This document shows positions 40,771 through 49,147 of a DNA stretch of 64,000 nucleotides, piece by piece. Origin of the DNA: Salegentibacter sediminis (lineage in GTDB: Bacteria > Bacteroidota > Bacteroidia > Flavobacteriales > Flavobacteriaceae); assembly GCF_002078605.1 (NCBI RefSeq), contig NZ_MSJR01000001.1, positions 558,001 to 622,000 on the forward strand, given 5' to 3'. The notes below the pieces were generated by a model. The model worked only from the letters and a program-made list of their open reading frames with translations, searched no databases and had not been told where the DNA came from. Position numbers and translations under genes: made by a program. Positions within the stretch are counted from its first letter, which is position 1. Each line of letters begins with the position of its first letter.

Positions 40771-40842
40771 GGTCCGTTCGTCTAGGGGTTAGGACGCCAG
40801 GTTTTCATCCTGGTAACAGGGGTTCGATTCCCCTACGGACTA
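40771..40842 (+). tRNA. tRNA-Glu (anticodon UUC), copy 2
   Basis: Identical to the copy 60 bases upstream in all 72 positions. The shared block extends slightly into the flanks (AT before, CAAGA after), pointing to a recent tandem duplication. Probably transcribed with copy 1. Confidence 0.96.
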
Positions 40843-40871
40843 CAAGAAAAGATTAATTAAAGAAGAATATA

Positions 40872-41120
40872 ATGGCAAATCACAAGTCAGCGTTGAAGAG
40901 GATTCGTAGCAATGAGGCAAAACGCCTTAGAAATCGCTACCAGCATAAAACAACCAGAAACGCAATCAAAAAATTGCGTGAGGCTGATAAGAAAGAAGCT
41001 GAGACTTTGCTTCCTTCTGTAGTATCTATGGTAGATAAATTGGCAAAGAAAAACATTATACACGATAATAAGGCTGCTAACCTTAAGTCTAAGCTTACAA
41101 AGCACGTAGCAGCGCTTTAA
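40872..41120 (+). CDS. rpsT: Small ribosomal subunit protein bS20
   Basis: Binds 16S rRNA in the 30S body. The 82-residue basic, helical protein begins [21 protein letters not shown], the usual S20 N-terminus, and ends with ...[17 protein letters not shown]. It starts 29 bases after the second tRNA-Glu and may be read from the tRNA promoter. Confidence 0.96.
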   Translation: MANHKSALKRIRSNEAKRLRNRYQHKTTRNAIKKLREADKKEAETLLPSVVSMVDKLAKKNIIHDNKAANLKSKLTKHVAAL

Positions 41121-41144
41121 GATTATTACAGTGTTCAATTAATG

Positions 41145-41177
41145 AATGCTTTCTGTGAAAACGGGAAGCATTTTTTT
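41145..41177 (+). terminator. Intrinsic terminator after rpsT
   Basis: AATGCTTTC pairs with GGGAAGCATT (one G-T pair) around a loop of about 10 nt, followed by seven T residues. Confidence 0.87.
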
Positions 41178-41222
41178 GTGCTTATAAATTTCCCATGGGT
41201 CTTTTGTCTTCTCTAAATGACT

Positions 41223-42137
41223 CTAGAAAACGGAAAGACCCGAAAGCGTGGTGAGTCTTTCCAGAGCCTTCATCCCCAACTCTGAATTTCCTTTATGATT
41301 AAGAATAGGGCTCCAAACCGCAACTGAATACTGGTCTGGATGAATCGCAACTATCCCGCCACCTACGCCACTTTTTCCCGGCAAACCTACTTCAAAACTA
41401 AATTCTCCGGCTTCATCGTAAAAACCACAGGTCTGCATTAATGCATTTATACGTTTTACCGAGGTTGGCGTTAAAATTTCTTCTCCCGTTTGAAGGATTC
41501 TACCTTTATTGGCGTAAATCATAAAAGCTTGTGCCAATTCCTTGCAGGACATTGAGAGGCTGCATAGGTGGAAATAAAAATCTACGATTGGTTCTACCTC
41601 ACATTTGATATTTCCCAATGCTTTCATATAATTTACGAGGGCAATATTTCTATATCCGGTAGATTTTTCGGAAGCAGCGATTTTCTTATCAAAATTTATT
41701 TCGGGGTTTCCTGTAATTTTTCTTACAAAATCAAGCAGTTCCTGTTTAGGATCTTCTAATTGATCAACCAGAATATCTGAGATCACCAAAGCCCCGGCGT
41801 TTATAAAAGGATTGCGGGGCACCCCCTGTTCATATTCCAACTGCGTGAGAGAGTTAAACGGATCGCCTGAAGGTTCTACGTCTACACGCTGCCATAGGTC
41901 TTCACCCATAAGAATCATGGCCATCGATAGGGAGAAAACTTTTGCTATACTCTGTATAGAAAAATTCTCGTTGCTGTCGCCAAAAAAGAAATGCTGATTA
42001 TCTCCGCAATAAACGTGCATCCCGAATTTTCTCGGGTCTACTTTAGCCAGTTCCGGAATGTAAGAGGCTACTTTGCCTTCTACATCCCGGTAATTCATCT
42101 CGCTTTCAATAGTATTCAGAATTTTCTGGTAATCCAT
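41223..42137 (-). CDS. glsA: Glutaminase A
   Basis: Hydrolyses glutamine to glutamate and ammonia; a serine-dependent enzyme of the beta-lactamase fold. The SxxK motif is SIAK in FSIQSIAKVFSLS. Other family landmarks are VEPSGDPFNSL, GVPRNPFINAGALV and the C-terminal GLPGKSGVGGGIVAI. Length 304 matches E. coli GlsA2. Its ATG shares one base with the stop of the upstream pepE (TAATG), so the two are translationally coupled. Confidence 0.95.
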   Translation of the reverse strand: MDYQKILNTIESEMNYRDVEGKVASYIPELAKVDPRKFGMHVYCGDNQHFFFGDSNENFSIQSIAKVFSLSMAMILMGEDLWQRVDVEPSGDPFNSLTQLEYEQGVPRNPFINAGALVISDILVDQLEDPKQELLDFVRKITGNPEINFDKKIAASEKSTGYRNIALVNYMKALGNIKCEVEPIVDFYFHLCSLSMSCKELAQAFMIYANKGRILQTGEEILTPTSVKRINALMQTCGFYDEAGEFSFEVGLPGKSGVGGGIVAIHPDQYSVAVWSPILNHKGNSELGMKALERLTTLSGLSVF

Positions 42138-42847
42138 TAATGTAAATCCTTTAAAGTAGTTCCTGTTTCCACCTCGAAAGGTACTTGTTCTGGCTTGAAA
42201 ATTCGGGCCTCCGGTTTTCCTTTTAACGTAATTTTATCACCGTGAACCTCCAGCCAGCTTCCCTCGCGTAATCCAATTACAGGTTGAGTATTTAGCGTGT
42301 GAAATTCTTTGATTCTGGTTTCCCGGGTTTCTCCCTTATGAGTTGAATTCTTATCGGGATCTAAATAATGAGGATTTATATTAAAGGGAACGACCCCCAG
42401 TGTTTTAAATGATGGCGGATAAATTATAGGCATATCATTGGTAGTTTGCATCGTGAGCCCGGCAATATTAGTTCCCGCGCTGGTACCCATGTAGGCTGTG
42501 CCTGATAGGATAGCCTCCTGTAAGATCTTCATGACCTTATTTTTATATAACTGGGTAACCAGTAAAAAAGTATTACCGCCACCCGTAAAGATTCCTTCAG
42601 CTTTTTTTACGGCTGCCGCGGGATCCGGATATTCCTGTATCCCCTTTAATTGGAATCCGGCTTTGGAAAATGCAATTCGGGCCTTGTTGGTATACTCATC
42701 AAGAGAAATTCCTCCCGGGCGGGCGTAGGGAATGAATAAAACCTCTGAAACCCCCTGGAAGAACTTCTTTATTTCAGGGATTAAATATTCGAGGTATTCC
42801 TGGTCGTGCAGGGTAGAGGTGCTGGCTAGAAGCGCTTTTTTCATCAT
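42137..42847 (-). CDS. pepE: Peptidase E (alpha-aspartyl dipeptidase, S51)
   Basis: Cleaves N-terminal aspartyl dipeptides. The nucleophile Ser is in MGTSAGTNIAG; upstream is the GIFTGGGNTFLL motif typical of the family; the later DPDKNSTHKGETRETRIKEF contains the catalytic region. Length 236 is normal, and no signal peptide is seen, so it is cytoplasmic. It is operonic with glsA; both feed amino-acid turnover (Asp and Glu). Confidence 0.93.
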   Translation of the reverse strand: MMKKALLASTSTLHDQEYLEYLIPEIKKFFQGVSEVLFIPYARPGGISLDEYTNKARIAFSKAGFQLKGIQEYPDPAAAVKKAEGIFTGGGNTFLLVTQLYKNKVMKILQEAILSGTAYMGTSAGTNIAGLTMQTTNDMPIIYPPSFKTLGVVPFNINPHYLDPDKNSTHKGETRETRIKEFHTLNTQPVIGLREGSWLEVHGDKITLKGKPEARIFKPEQVPFEVETGTTLKDLH

Positions 42848-42955
42848 TGTTTTTTTGTAAATTTAGAGGAAAAGGCAGGTTTAACAAAAATTTACCTGCG
42901 ACTTATCTTTTTCATAAGAAGATAAATTGTTCCTTTAAGTCATAGAAATTGTGTT

Positions 42956-43750
42956 ATGCTACGCTTTGTAATCACTTTGGTATTTTTGATAACTGCTTTT
43001 CCACTTCTCTCTCAGGAAGTGCAGAGAGTGGTGGTAGATGGTAAAATTATTGTTCCTGAAGGGGATAATCCGGAGGGGATGACTGTTTATAATGAGACTT
43101 CCCAAAGAGGAACTATTTCTAATACCGAAGGAGAATTCAGAATATCTGTCGCCATAAATGATAGCATAAGTTTTTCTGCTTTACAATTTCAGAAATTTAC
43201 CGTAGTGGTAGATCAGGGAGTTATTGATTCGGGAGAACTTAATGTTTTTATCAGTGAAACGGTTACCGAGTTGCCTGAAGTGGTTGTTTTGCCTCATGAT
43301 CTCTCCGGAAACGTAAATGTGGATGTTGCCCGCATAGAAGTGGTAGATCCCGACCTGCCCAGGTATAGTGCCGCCGATTTGAAGGATATGAATCTTGTCC
43401 CTGAGCCGGATGCTCTCACGGGGCCAGGTAAAAATGAAGCAATGGCGGCAAGCAAAACCCGCCTTATTAACGGGCTTAATCTTGTGAATATTTTCAAGCT
43501 TTTGGTAGAGGATAATAATGGTAGCCAACAAATTAGGCAACAGGAAAAAGATAAATATATCCGTGAATTATATGACGACGAATTTTTTCAGGAGAACCTG
43601 GATATCGAAAAAGAAAATATCAATGATTTTATTTTTTACGCATCAGATAATGGGCTCACTGCCGAAATGATGCAGGCAGGTAACGAACTTGATCTCATAG
43701 AATTTCTTATCGCTAGAAGTAAAGATTACAAGACTCAAATTGAAAATTAA
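42956..43750 (+). CDS. Secreted carboxypeptidase-regulatory-like domain protein, paralogue 1
   Basis: The 264-residue protein has a signal peptide (1-19, ending LLSQ). Residues about 24-100 form a CarboxypepD_reg-like beta sandwich (GMTVYNETSQRGTISNTEGEF), the same domain that begins SusC proteins but here without a plug or barrel. The remainder is helical and charged, and ends in ...SKDYKTQIEN. Function is unknown. The next gene encodes a shorter paralogue 51 bases downstream, so they are a tandem duplication. Confidence 0.83.
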   Translation: MLRFVITLVFLITAFPLLSQEVQRVVVDGKIIVPEGDNPEGMTVYNETSQRGTISNTEGEFRISVAINDSISFSALQFQKFTVVVDQGVIDSGELNVFISETVTELPEVVVLPHDLSGNVNVDVARIEVVDPDLPRYSAADLKDMNLVPEPDALTGPGKNEAMAASKTRLINGLNLVNIFKLLVEDNNGSQQIRQQEKDKYIRELYDDEFFQENLDIEKENINDFIFYASDNGLTAEMMQAGNELDLIEFLIARSKDYKTQIEN

Positions 43751-43801
43751 TAAAGCCCCTCAAAGTATTTCATGCCCAATTAAAACCTCACAGGGATTTT
43801 G

Positions 43802-44548
43802 ATGAGGTTAGTAGTACTTGTATTCACAGCGGTAATTTTTAATTACACTCTCCAGGCTCAGGAGCGGGATTTCTTACACGGAAAAATCACCAATGACAGT
43901 TTAATTTCCCAGGTTCATATTGTAAATATGACTTCAAAAAAGGGTACGCTTAGTGAAGCTTCAGGAGAATTTATTATTCAGGCTAAACCCGGAGATTCTA
44001 TTCTTTTTTCTGCTGTTCAGTACAAAAAAATAACTATCGCGATCACCTCCGTGATGTTAGACGAAATGTTGAAAATTGAACTGGAAAATGAACTCACCGA
44101 ACTCGACGAGGTACAACTTCATGAGCTTTCCGGTAATTTGAAGCGTGATATAGATAATATTGAAACCATAAATCTCTCAGAATTTGGCATTCCCTTTTCC
44201 GATAAAGAGACCGTAGGGATTGTGGAACGAAAAATCAGGAGCATGAGTAGCCCTATGGACCCCGTAGGTTTAATTTATGGAGCCATAAGTGGGGAAAGAA
44301 AAAAATTAAAGCAAGCTTTAAAAAATGAACGTCTAAAAACCCGGGTGCTAAGAGCCCGATATCTGCTTTCAGAAGATTTTTATTTAAAGGAACTTAACCT
44401 GGAAGAAGTAAGGATTATGGATTTTCTGTATTATTGTGCCGAAAATCCCGGCTTTTTTAAACTGGTTAAGGAAGAAGATAAGCTGGGGCTCATTGAATTT
44501 TATAAAAAAACGATCCTTAATTACCAGGCTTTTATAAGTTTGGATTGA
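43802..44548 (+). CDS. Secreted carboxypeptidase-regulatory-like domain protein, paralogue 2
   Basis: A 248-residue paralogue of the preceding protein. The ATG at 43802 is chosen; a TTG one codon earlier is equally open. Signal peptide 1-18 (ending LQAQ). It shares DSILFSAVQYKKITIAI (compare DSISFSALQFQKFTVVV) and ELTELDEVQLHELSGNLKRDI (compare VTELPEVVVLPHDLSGNV). The C-terminal part is helical. Function unknown. It is followed 29 bases later by the DUF6702 gene, giving a likely four-gene unit through the M1 peptidase. Confidence 0.83.
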   Translation: MRLVVLVFTAVIFNYTLQAQERDFLHGKITNDSLISQVHIVNMTSKKGTLSEASGEFIIQAKPGDSILFSAVQYKKITIAITSVMLDEMLKIELENELTELDEVQLHELSGNLKRDIDNIETINLSEFGIPFSDKETVGIVERKIRSMSSPMDPVGLIYGAISGERKKLKQALKNERLKTRVLRARYLLSEDFYLKELNLEEVRIMDFLYYCAENPGFFKLVKEEDKLGLIEFYKKTILNYQAFISLD

Positions 44549-44577
44549 ATCTTGATGACAAAAACTAAAAGCCTTTA

Positions 44578-45084
44578 ATGAAAAAGATTTTTATTCTCTT
44601 TGGTCTTTTCTTTATTTTGACCTCTTCTAAAGTTACCGCGCACGAGTATTACCTTAGTGTTACTGAAGTTAATTACAAAGCCGAAAGTGAATCGCTCCAG
44701 ATTATTACCCGGGTCTTTGTAGATGATTTTGAGAATGTATTGCGAAAGCGTTTTAACGATGAGATTCGCCTGGTAAAAGATAACGAAGAAGGACCGGTGA
44801 GGAAAATGATAGAGCGTTATCTCGGGCAGAAACTTCATCTTAAAACAAATGGGAAGGAGCATCAATTAAAATATCTTGGAAAAGAATATGATACTGACCA
44901 GGTGATTCTCTATATCGAGGTTGAAAACGTGGCACCTTTCACAGAGATAAGCATTACGAATTCAATCCTGACTGATCTTTTTGATGACCAGAAAAACGTG
45001 GTTCACGTAGAAGTAAACGGAGTTACAAAAAGCCTCTTGCTTCAAAAGAATGAGGACCGTAAAACTTTGAAATTTAGAAATTAA
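44578..45084 (+). CDS. Secreted DUF6702 family protein
   Basis: A 168-residue protein with signal peptide (1-21, ending VTA). The mature start HEYYLSVTEVNYK and RVFVDDFENVLRKRF are typical of the family I know as DUF6702, which in flavobacteria often accompanies an M1-family metallopeptidase gene, as here (58 bases downstream). Beta-rich, probably periplasmic. Function unknown. Confidence 0.8.
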   Translation: MKKIFILFGLFFILTSSKVTAHEYYLSVTEVNYKAESESLQIITRVFVDDFENVLRKRFNDEIRLVKDNEEGPVRKMIERYLGQKLHLKTNGKEHQLKYLGKEYDTDQVILYIEVENVAPFTEISITNSILTDLFDDQKNVVHVEVNGVTKSLLLQKNEDRKTLKFRN

Positions 45085-45142
45085 ACCATTTACCTTACAT
45101 AAAGTCTTATTTTTAGAAAAATTAAATAATAATTCAGTTTTC

Positions 45143-47446
45143 ATGAGAAAAATTAAATTCTTCACTTCCGTATTTTTAATGCTCTTTTTTGTTGGTCTTT
45201 CTGCTCAGGAAGAGCAACAGCAACCGGAACGGCAGGAAGGTCACACAAACCAAAACAAGTTCAGACAGCTTTATGATGAGTTTTCAACTCCTAATCAATA
45301 CCGGACAGGAGCCGGTGCCCCTGGAGAAGCTTATTACCAGAATCAGGCCGATTATAAAATGGATATCGTCCTTGATGATAAGAATACCAAATTAACCGGA
45401 AAGGAAACCATTACTTACCATAATAATTCTCCAAATAAACTTGAATATCTTTGGGTACAACTGGACCAGAATATCCGTTCAAAAAATTCGCCCGCTCAGG
45501 AGAAAAACCCAAGTAAGATGAACCCGGTTTCCACTCCTGAAAGATTTACCAGTCAGTTTTTAAAAGAATCTTTTGATGGTGGTTTCAATATTGAAAAGCT
45601 TCACCAGAACGGAAAACCCTTAAATTATACTATTAACCAGACTATGTTGAGGATTGACCTGCCTGAACCTTTGGCGCCAGGAGAAAGCTATACCTTTTCT
45701 ATAGATTGGTGGTATAAAATCAATAATCACGTTACAGATAGAGCCCGTTCGGGTTACGAGCATTTTCCAGAAGATGGGAATAATGTATACGTTATTGCGC
45801 AGTTCTTCCCCAGAATGGCTGTTTATAATGATGTAGAGGGATGGCAGAACATGCAATTTTGGGGTAATGGGGAATTTGCGCTTCCCTTTGGAGATTATGA
45901 AGTGAATATTACCGTTCCGGCAGACCATATCATGGAGGCTACCGGGGAACTTCAGAATCGTAAGCAGGTTTACACTAAAGATATGCTGGAGCGCTACGAA
46001 GATGCTAAAAAATCTTTCGATAAACCTGTGGTTATTGTAACTCAGGAAGAAGCTGAAGAAGCTGAAAAAGGTTTTTCAAACAAAACCAAAACCTGGAAAT
46101 ATAAAGCAGAGATGGTTAGAGATTTCGCCTTTTCTACTTCGAGAAAATTTGTTGTGGATATGATGAATACCGATGTTCAGGGGAAAGAGGTGATGGCGAT
46201 CTCACTTTACCCAAAGGAGGGGAACCCGCTATGGGAAGAGTATTCTACGCTAGCCGTAGCTACTACTCTTAAGAGTTATTCTGATCAAACTTTCCAGTAT
46301 CCTTATCATAAAGCAGTGTCGGTACACGCCAAAAATCAGGGGATGGAATATCCAATGATTTGCTGGAACTATGGTCGTCCAGATGAGAACGGGGAATATA
46401 GCGACAGGGTAAAATACGGGATGATAAGTGTAATAATACACGAAGTTGGTCATAATTTCTTCCCGATGATCGTAAATAGCGATGAACGCCAGTGGGGTTG
46501 GATGGACGAAGGTTTGAATACTTTCTCTCAATACCTTGCAGAGCAGGAATTTGGAAAAAAATACCCGGAAGCAATCGCGCCTCTGGATCAATATCCTTCC
46601 AGAAGGGGGATTCCTTCCAAAATAGTTCCTTATATGAAAGGGGACCAGCAATTTATCGCTCCTATTATGTCTAATCCTGAGCAGGTTATACAGTTAGGAA
46701 ATAACGCTTATGGAAAACCCGCCACTGCTCTTAATATTCTCAGAGAAACCGTTATGGGCCATGAGTTGTTCGATCAAGCTTATAAAACCTACGCTAATAG
46801 GTGGATGTTTAAACATCCAACTCCCGAGGACTTCTTTAGAACTATGGAAGATGCTTCTGGTGTAGATCTGGATTGGTTCTGGAGAGCTTGGTTTTATACC
46901 ACAGATAATGTGGATATGGGTATCAAATCTATCAAGAAATATTATATCACCGATAAGGCTACAAAAGAGGGCACTGAATTCCTTGAGCGCTACGGTGCAA
47001 AACCAGAAGATATAGAGGGGATCTATGTAGTAGAGGAAGGAAGCGAAGAATTTGAAGAAACAATGAAGGCTAAAGATCCACTGGAGAATGCATCTACCCT
47101 TAACGAATATGTAATGGATAATTTTTCTGAACAGGAACGTGCCGGAATGAAAAATCCGAAGTATTTCTATGAAATAACTTTTGAAAAGCCGGGCGGGATT
47201 CCTATGCCACTTATCGTTGAATATACCTATGCCGATGGGACATCAGAAAAAGTGACTTATCCGGTACAACTTTGGAGGAAAAACGATGCTGAGGTAACCA
47301 AGGCAATAGCTTCAGAGAAAGAAATCACTTCTGTAGTGGTAGATCCCGATCTGGAAACAGCCGATGTTGATGTTAGCAACAATAGCTGGCCGCAGGAAAA
47401 GACAACAGATAAATTTGAAGAGTTTAAAGAAAGCCTTGATAACTAA
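45143..47446 (+). CDS. Secreted M1-family metallopeptidase
   Basis: A zinc aminopeptidase-like enzyme. Signal peptide 1-21 (ending LSAQ), then a Gln/Glu-rich linker, an N-terminal beta domain, and the catalytic domain with HEVGH (433-437) and the third zinc ligand Glu456 in WMDEGLNTF, giving HExxH-x18-E. An aromatic substrate-loop motif of the GAMEN type is not obvious (NQGMEYP is the closest). The C-terminal 150 residues are an additional acidic domain. Length is 767. It closes the four-gene unit that begins at 42956. Confidence 0.9.
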   Translation: MRKIKFFTSVFLMLFFVGLSAQEEQQQPERQEGHTNQNKFRQLYDEFSTPNQYRTGAGAPGEAYYQNQADYKMDIVLDDKNTKLTGKETITYHNNSPNKLEYLWVQLDQNIRSKNSPAQEKNPSKMNPVSTPERFTSQFLKESFDGGFNIEKLHQNGKPLNYTINQTMLRIDLPEPLAPGESYTFSIDWWYKINNHVTDRARSGYEHFPEDGNNVYVIAQFFPRMAVYNDVEGWQNMQFWGNGEFALPFGDYEVNITVPADHIMEATGELQNRKQVYTKDMLERYEDAKKSFDKPVVIVTQEEAEEAEKGFSNKTKTWKYKAEMVRDFAFSTSRKFVVDMMNTDVQGKEVMAISLYPKEGNPLWEEYSTLAVATTLKSYSDQTFQYPYHKAVSVHAKNQGMEYPMICWNYGRPDENGEYSDRVKYGMISVIIHEVGHNFFPMIVNSDERQWGWMDEGLNTFSQYLAEQEFGKKYPEAIAPLDQYPSRRGIPSKIVPYMKGDQQFIAPIMSNPEQVIQLGNNAYGKPATALNILRETVMGHELFDQAYKTYANRWMFKHPTPEDFFRTMEDASGVDLDWFWRAWFYTTDNVDMGIKSIKKYYITDKATKEGTEFLERYGAKPEDIEGIYVVEEGSEEFEETMKAKDPLENASTLNEYVMDNFSEQERAGMKNPKYFYEITFEKPGGIPMPLIVEYTYADGTSEKVTYPVQLWRKNDAEVTKAIASEKEITSVVVDPDLETADVDVSNNSWPQEKTTDKFEEFKESLDN

Positions 47447-47472
47447 GCAAAAATTATTGAAATAAAATAATT

Positions 47473-47501
47473 AAGCCGACTTTAACGAGTCGGCTTTTTT
47501 T
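47473..47501 (+). terminator. Intrinsic terminator after the M1 peptidase gene
   Basis: AAGCCGAC / GTCGGCTT stem with an 8-nt loop and a T run. It ends less than 20 bases before the tatA -7 element. Confidence 0.9.
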
Positions 47502-47518
47502 ATGGCTAAATTTGTGTT

Positions 47519-47526
47519 TATATTTG
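47519..47526 (+). promoter_or_regulatory. -7 promoter element of tatA
   Basis: TATATTTG matches TAnnTTTG and is followed by CGCGTT and the ATG at 47533. As at queE, the transcript would be nearly leaderless. No -33 TTG is seen because the upstream terminator T-tract occupies that place. Confidence 0.6.
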
Positions 47527-47532
47527 CGCGTT

Positions 47533-47814
47533 ATGGTAGTATATCCATTATTTATAAGTGGCGCTGAGATCGCCTTTATTATGTTTATTCTCGTGATGGT
47601 TTTTGGGGCCGATAAGATCCCGGAGATCGCTCGTGGACTGGGGAAAGGTATGCGTACGCTAAGAAATGCTTCCAATGATATTAAAAGTGAGATTCAGAAA
47701 AGTGCCGAAAAACAGGGCATTGATACTGATATCTCTAAAGATGTTAAAGGAGAGATCGATAAGGTAAAAGAAGATATAGAGGAAATTACCGGTTCGGTTA
47801 AACGTAGATTCTAA
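47533..47814 (+). CDS. tatA: Sec-independent translocase subunit TatA/TatE
   Basis: Forms the pore-like oligomer of the twin-arginine translocase. The 93-residue protein begins MVVYPLFISGAEIAFIMFI, one membrane helix, then the TatA signature FGADKIPEIARGLGKGMR (hinge FG followed by an amphipathic helix) and a charged tail. The ATG at 47533 is preferred; an ATG 21 bases upstream overlaps the promoter. TatB is an alternative, but this phylum generally lacks a separate TatB. tatC is not in the window. Confidence 0.92.
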   Translation: MVVYPLFISGAEIAFIMFILVMVFGADKIPEIARGLGKGMRTLRNASNDIKSEIQKSAEKQGIDTDISKDVKGEIDKVKEDIEEITGSVKRRF

Positions 47815-47825
47815 AACCTGTTGAA

Positions 47826-48383
47826 ATGTGGCAACAGCTTAAGCAATGGGACCGGGAATTATTTGTTTACCTTAATGGATTAGGAATAGAATCTTACGAT
47901 AATTTTTGGATTTTTGTAACCCAAATAGAAAACTGGATTCCTTTTTATATTCTCTTATTCCTTTTATACTTCATCGCTTTTCATTGGAAAAAAGCAGGAT
48001 TCTCTTCCTTATTCTTATTAAGTGCTTTTCTTACTACCTGGGGGTTTACTAATACCGTAAAGGTGCTGCTTGTTCGGTTAAGGCCTAATAACAACCCTGA
48101 ACTTGTAGATATAATAAGAATACTCCAGGAACCTACAAACTATAGCTTTTTCTCAGGTCACGCTTCCTCTTCTATGGTAGCTTCTACCTTTATTGTACTT
48201 ACCTTAAAGGATAAATTCCGCTGGATTTATTTGGTATACATCTGGCCTCTTATATTTATGATGAGCCGTGTGTACGTTGGGGTTCATTATCCCAGCGATT
48301 TACTGGTTGGCGCTATTGTAGGGCTTATTTTTGCCTTTATCTTTTTCTGGCTCTATAATAAATCTGGCAGAAGATTTATTTAA
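47826..48383 (+). CDS. PAP2-family membrane phosphatase
   Basis: An integral membrane acid phosphatase that may act on undecaprenyl pyrophosphate or phosphatidic acid. The three PAP2 motifs are visible: KVLLVRLRP (Kx6RP), FFSGHASS (PSGH) and SRVYVGVHYPSD (SRx5H). About five membrane helices. Length is 185. It lies 11 bases after tatA, and its last 8 bases overlap the convergent O-methyltransferase gene. UppP-type and LpxE-type roles cannot be separated by sequence alone. Confidence 0.9.
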   Translation: MWQQLKQWDRELFVYLNGLGIESYDNFWIFVTQIENWIPFYILLFLLYFIAFHWKKAGFSSLFLLSAFLTTWGFTNTVKVLLVRLRPNNNPELVDIIRILQEPTNYSFFSGHASSSMVASTFIVLTLKDKFRWIYLVYIWPLIFMMSRVYVGVHYPSDLLVGAIVGLIFAFIFFWLYNKSGRRFI

Positions 48384-49017
48384 CCCGGCTTAAGCTTAGG
48401 CCATCTCTTATTGGCAACATTACAGTCTCCAGGCGTTCGTCTGTTGCTAAAATATCGTTATATGTCAATAATGCCTTTGTAGATTCGTCTTCGGCATTTG
48501 GAGTTTCAACTACCTTCCCACTCCACAGTACATTATCTGAAAGTATAATCCCGCCTTTATTCATTTTTTCAATGATAATTTCAAAATATGCGGGGTAATT
48601 GGGTTTATCGGCATCGATAAACACAAGGTCGAATTTTGCATCTATCCCTGGAATTATCTTAAGAGCATCTCCAAGGTATTGTTGTATCTGATCCTTATAT
48701 GGCGACGCTTCAAAATATTTTTTCTGAAAATCGTATAATTCCTCATTAATATCTATGGTATGCAATTTACCCCCTTCAGCGAGTCCTTCGGCCAGGCAAA
48801 GAGCCGAATATCCCGTGTAAGTTCCAATTTCCAAAATCGTTTTGGGGCTTTTCATTTTTGATAAAAGACTTAAAATCCTGCCTTGATAATGCCCGCTAAG
48901 CATTCTGGGTTGTAAAACCTTTTGATTGGTCTCTCTATTGAGCTTTGCCAGTAAAGCCGGTTCTTTGGCCGAGTGTTCAATTATATAATCATCTATGGCT
49001 TCAGGAAGAAAATGCAT
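48376..49017 (-). CDS. SAM-dependent O-methyltransferase
   Basis: A 213-residue class I methyltransferase of the catechol/caffeoyl-CoA O-methyltransferase-like family. The SAM loop is LEIGTYTGYSALCLAEGL; the acidic and metal-site region is DLVFIDADKPNYPAYFE, followed by ILSDNVLWSG. Substrate is unknown; bacterial relatives act on catechol-like compounds. It is divergent from kynU, with its own consensus -7 element, and convergent with the PAP2 gene (8-base overlap). Confidence 0.88.
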   Translation of the reverse strand: MHFLPEAIDDYIIEHSAKEPALLAKLNRETNQKVLQPRMLSGHYQGRILSLLSKMKSPKTILEIGTYTGYSALCLAEGLAEGGKLHTIDINEELYDFQKKYFEASPYKDQIQQYLGDALKIIPGIDAKFDLVFIDADKPNYPAYFEIIIEKMNKGGIILSDNVLWSGKVVETPNAEDESTKALLTYNDILATDERLETVMLPIRDGLSLSRVK

Positions 49018-49043
49018 AATATTAGACTAAAGATTTATTTTGA

Positions 49044-49051
49044 CAAAGATA
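49044..49051 (-). promoter_or_regulatory. -7 promoter element of the O-methyltransferase gene
   Basis: Minus-strand TATCTTTG, a TAnnTTTG match, 26 bases before the start codon. Confidence 0.6.
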
Positions 49052-49147
49052 AAGGGATTCCGGGGAAAATAAGTCGGGGCGAAAAGGCTATTATTATGAA
49101 ACTTCAGCTTAAATTGTATTTTTACTTAAATTAATCAAATCAGCAAC

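Noticed and set aside
40639-40842. The repeated 72-nt block as a repeat array or CRISPR
   Set aside because: There are only two copies and each folds as tRNA-Glu.
46250-46651. A 133-codon open frame on the minus strand inside the M1 peptidase gene
   Set aside because: It lies opposite the HExxH catalytic region, so the plus-strand frame is the real one.
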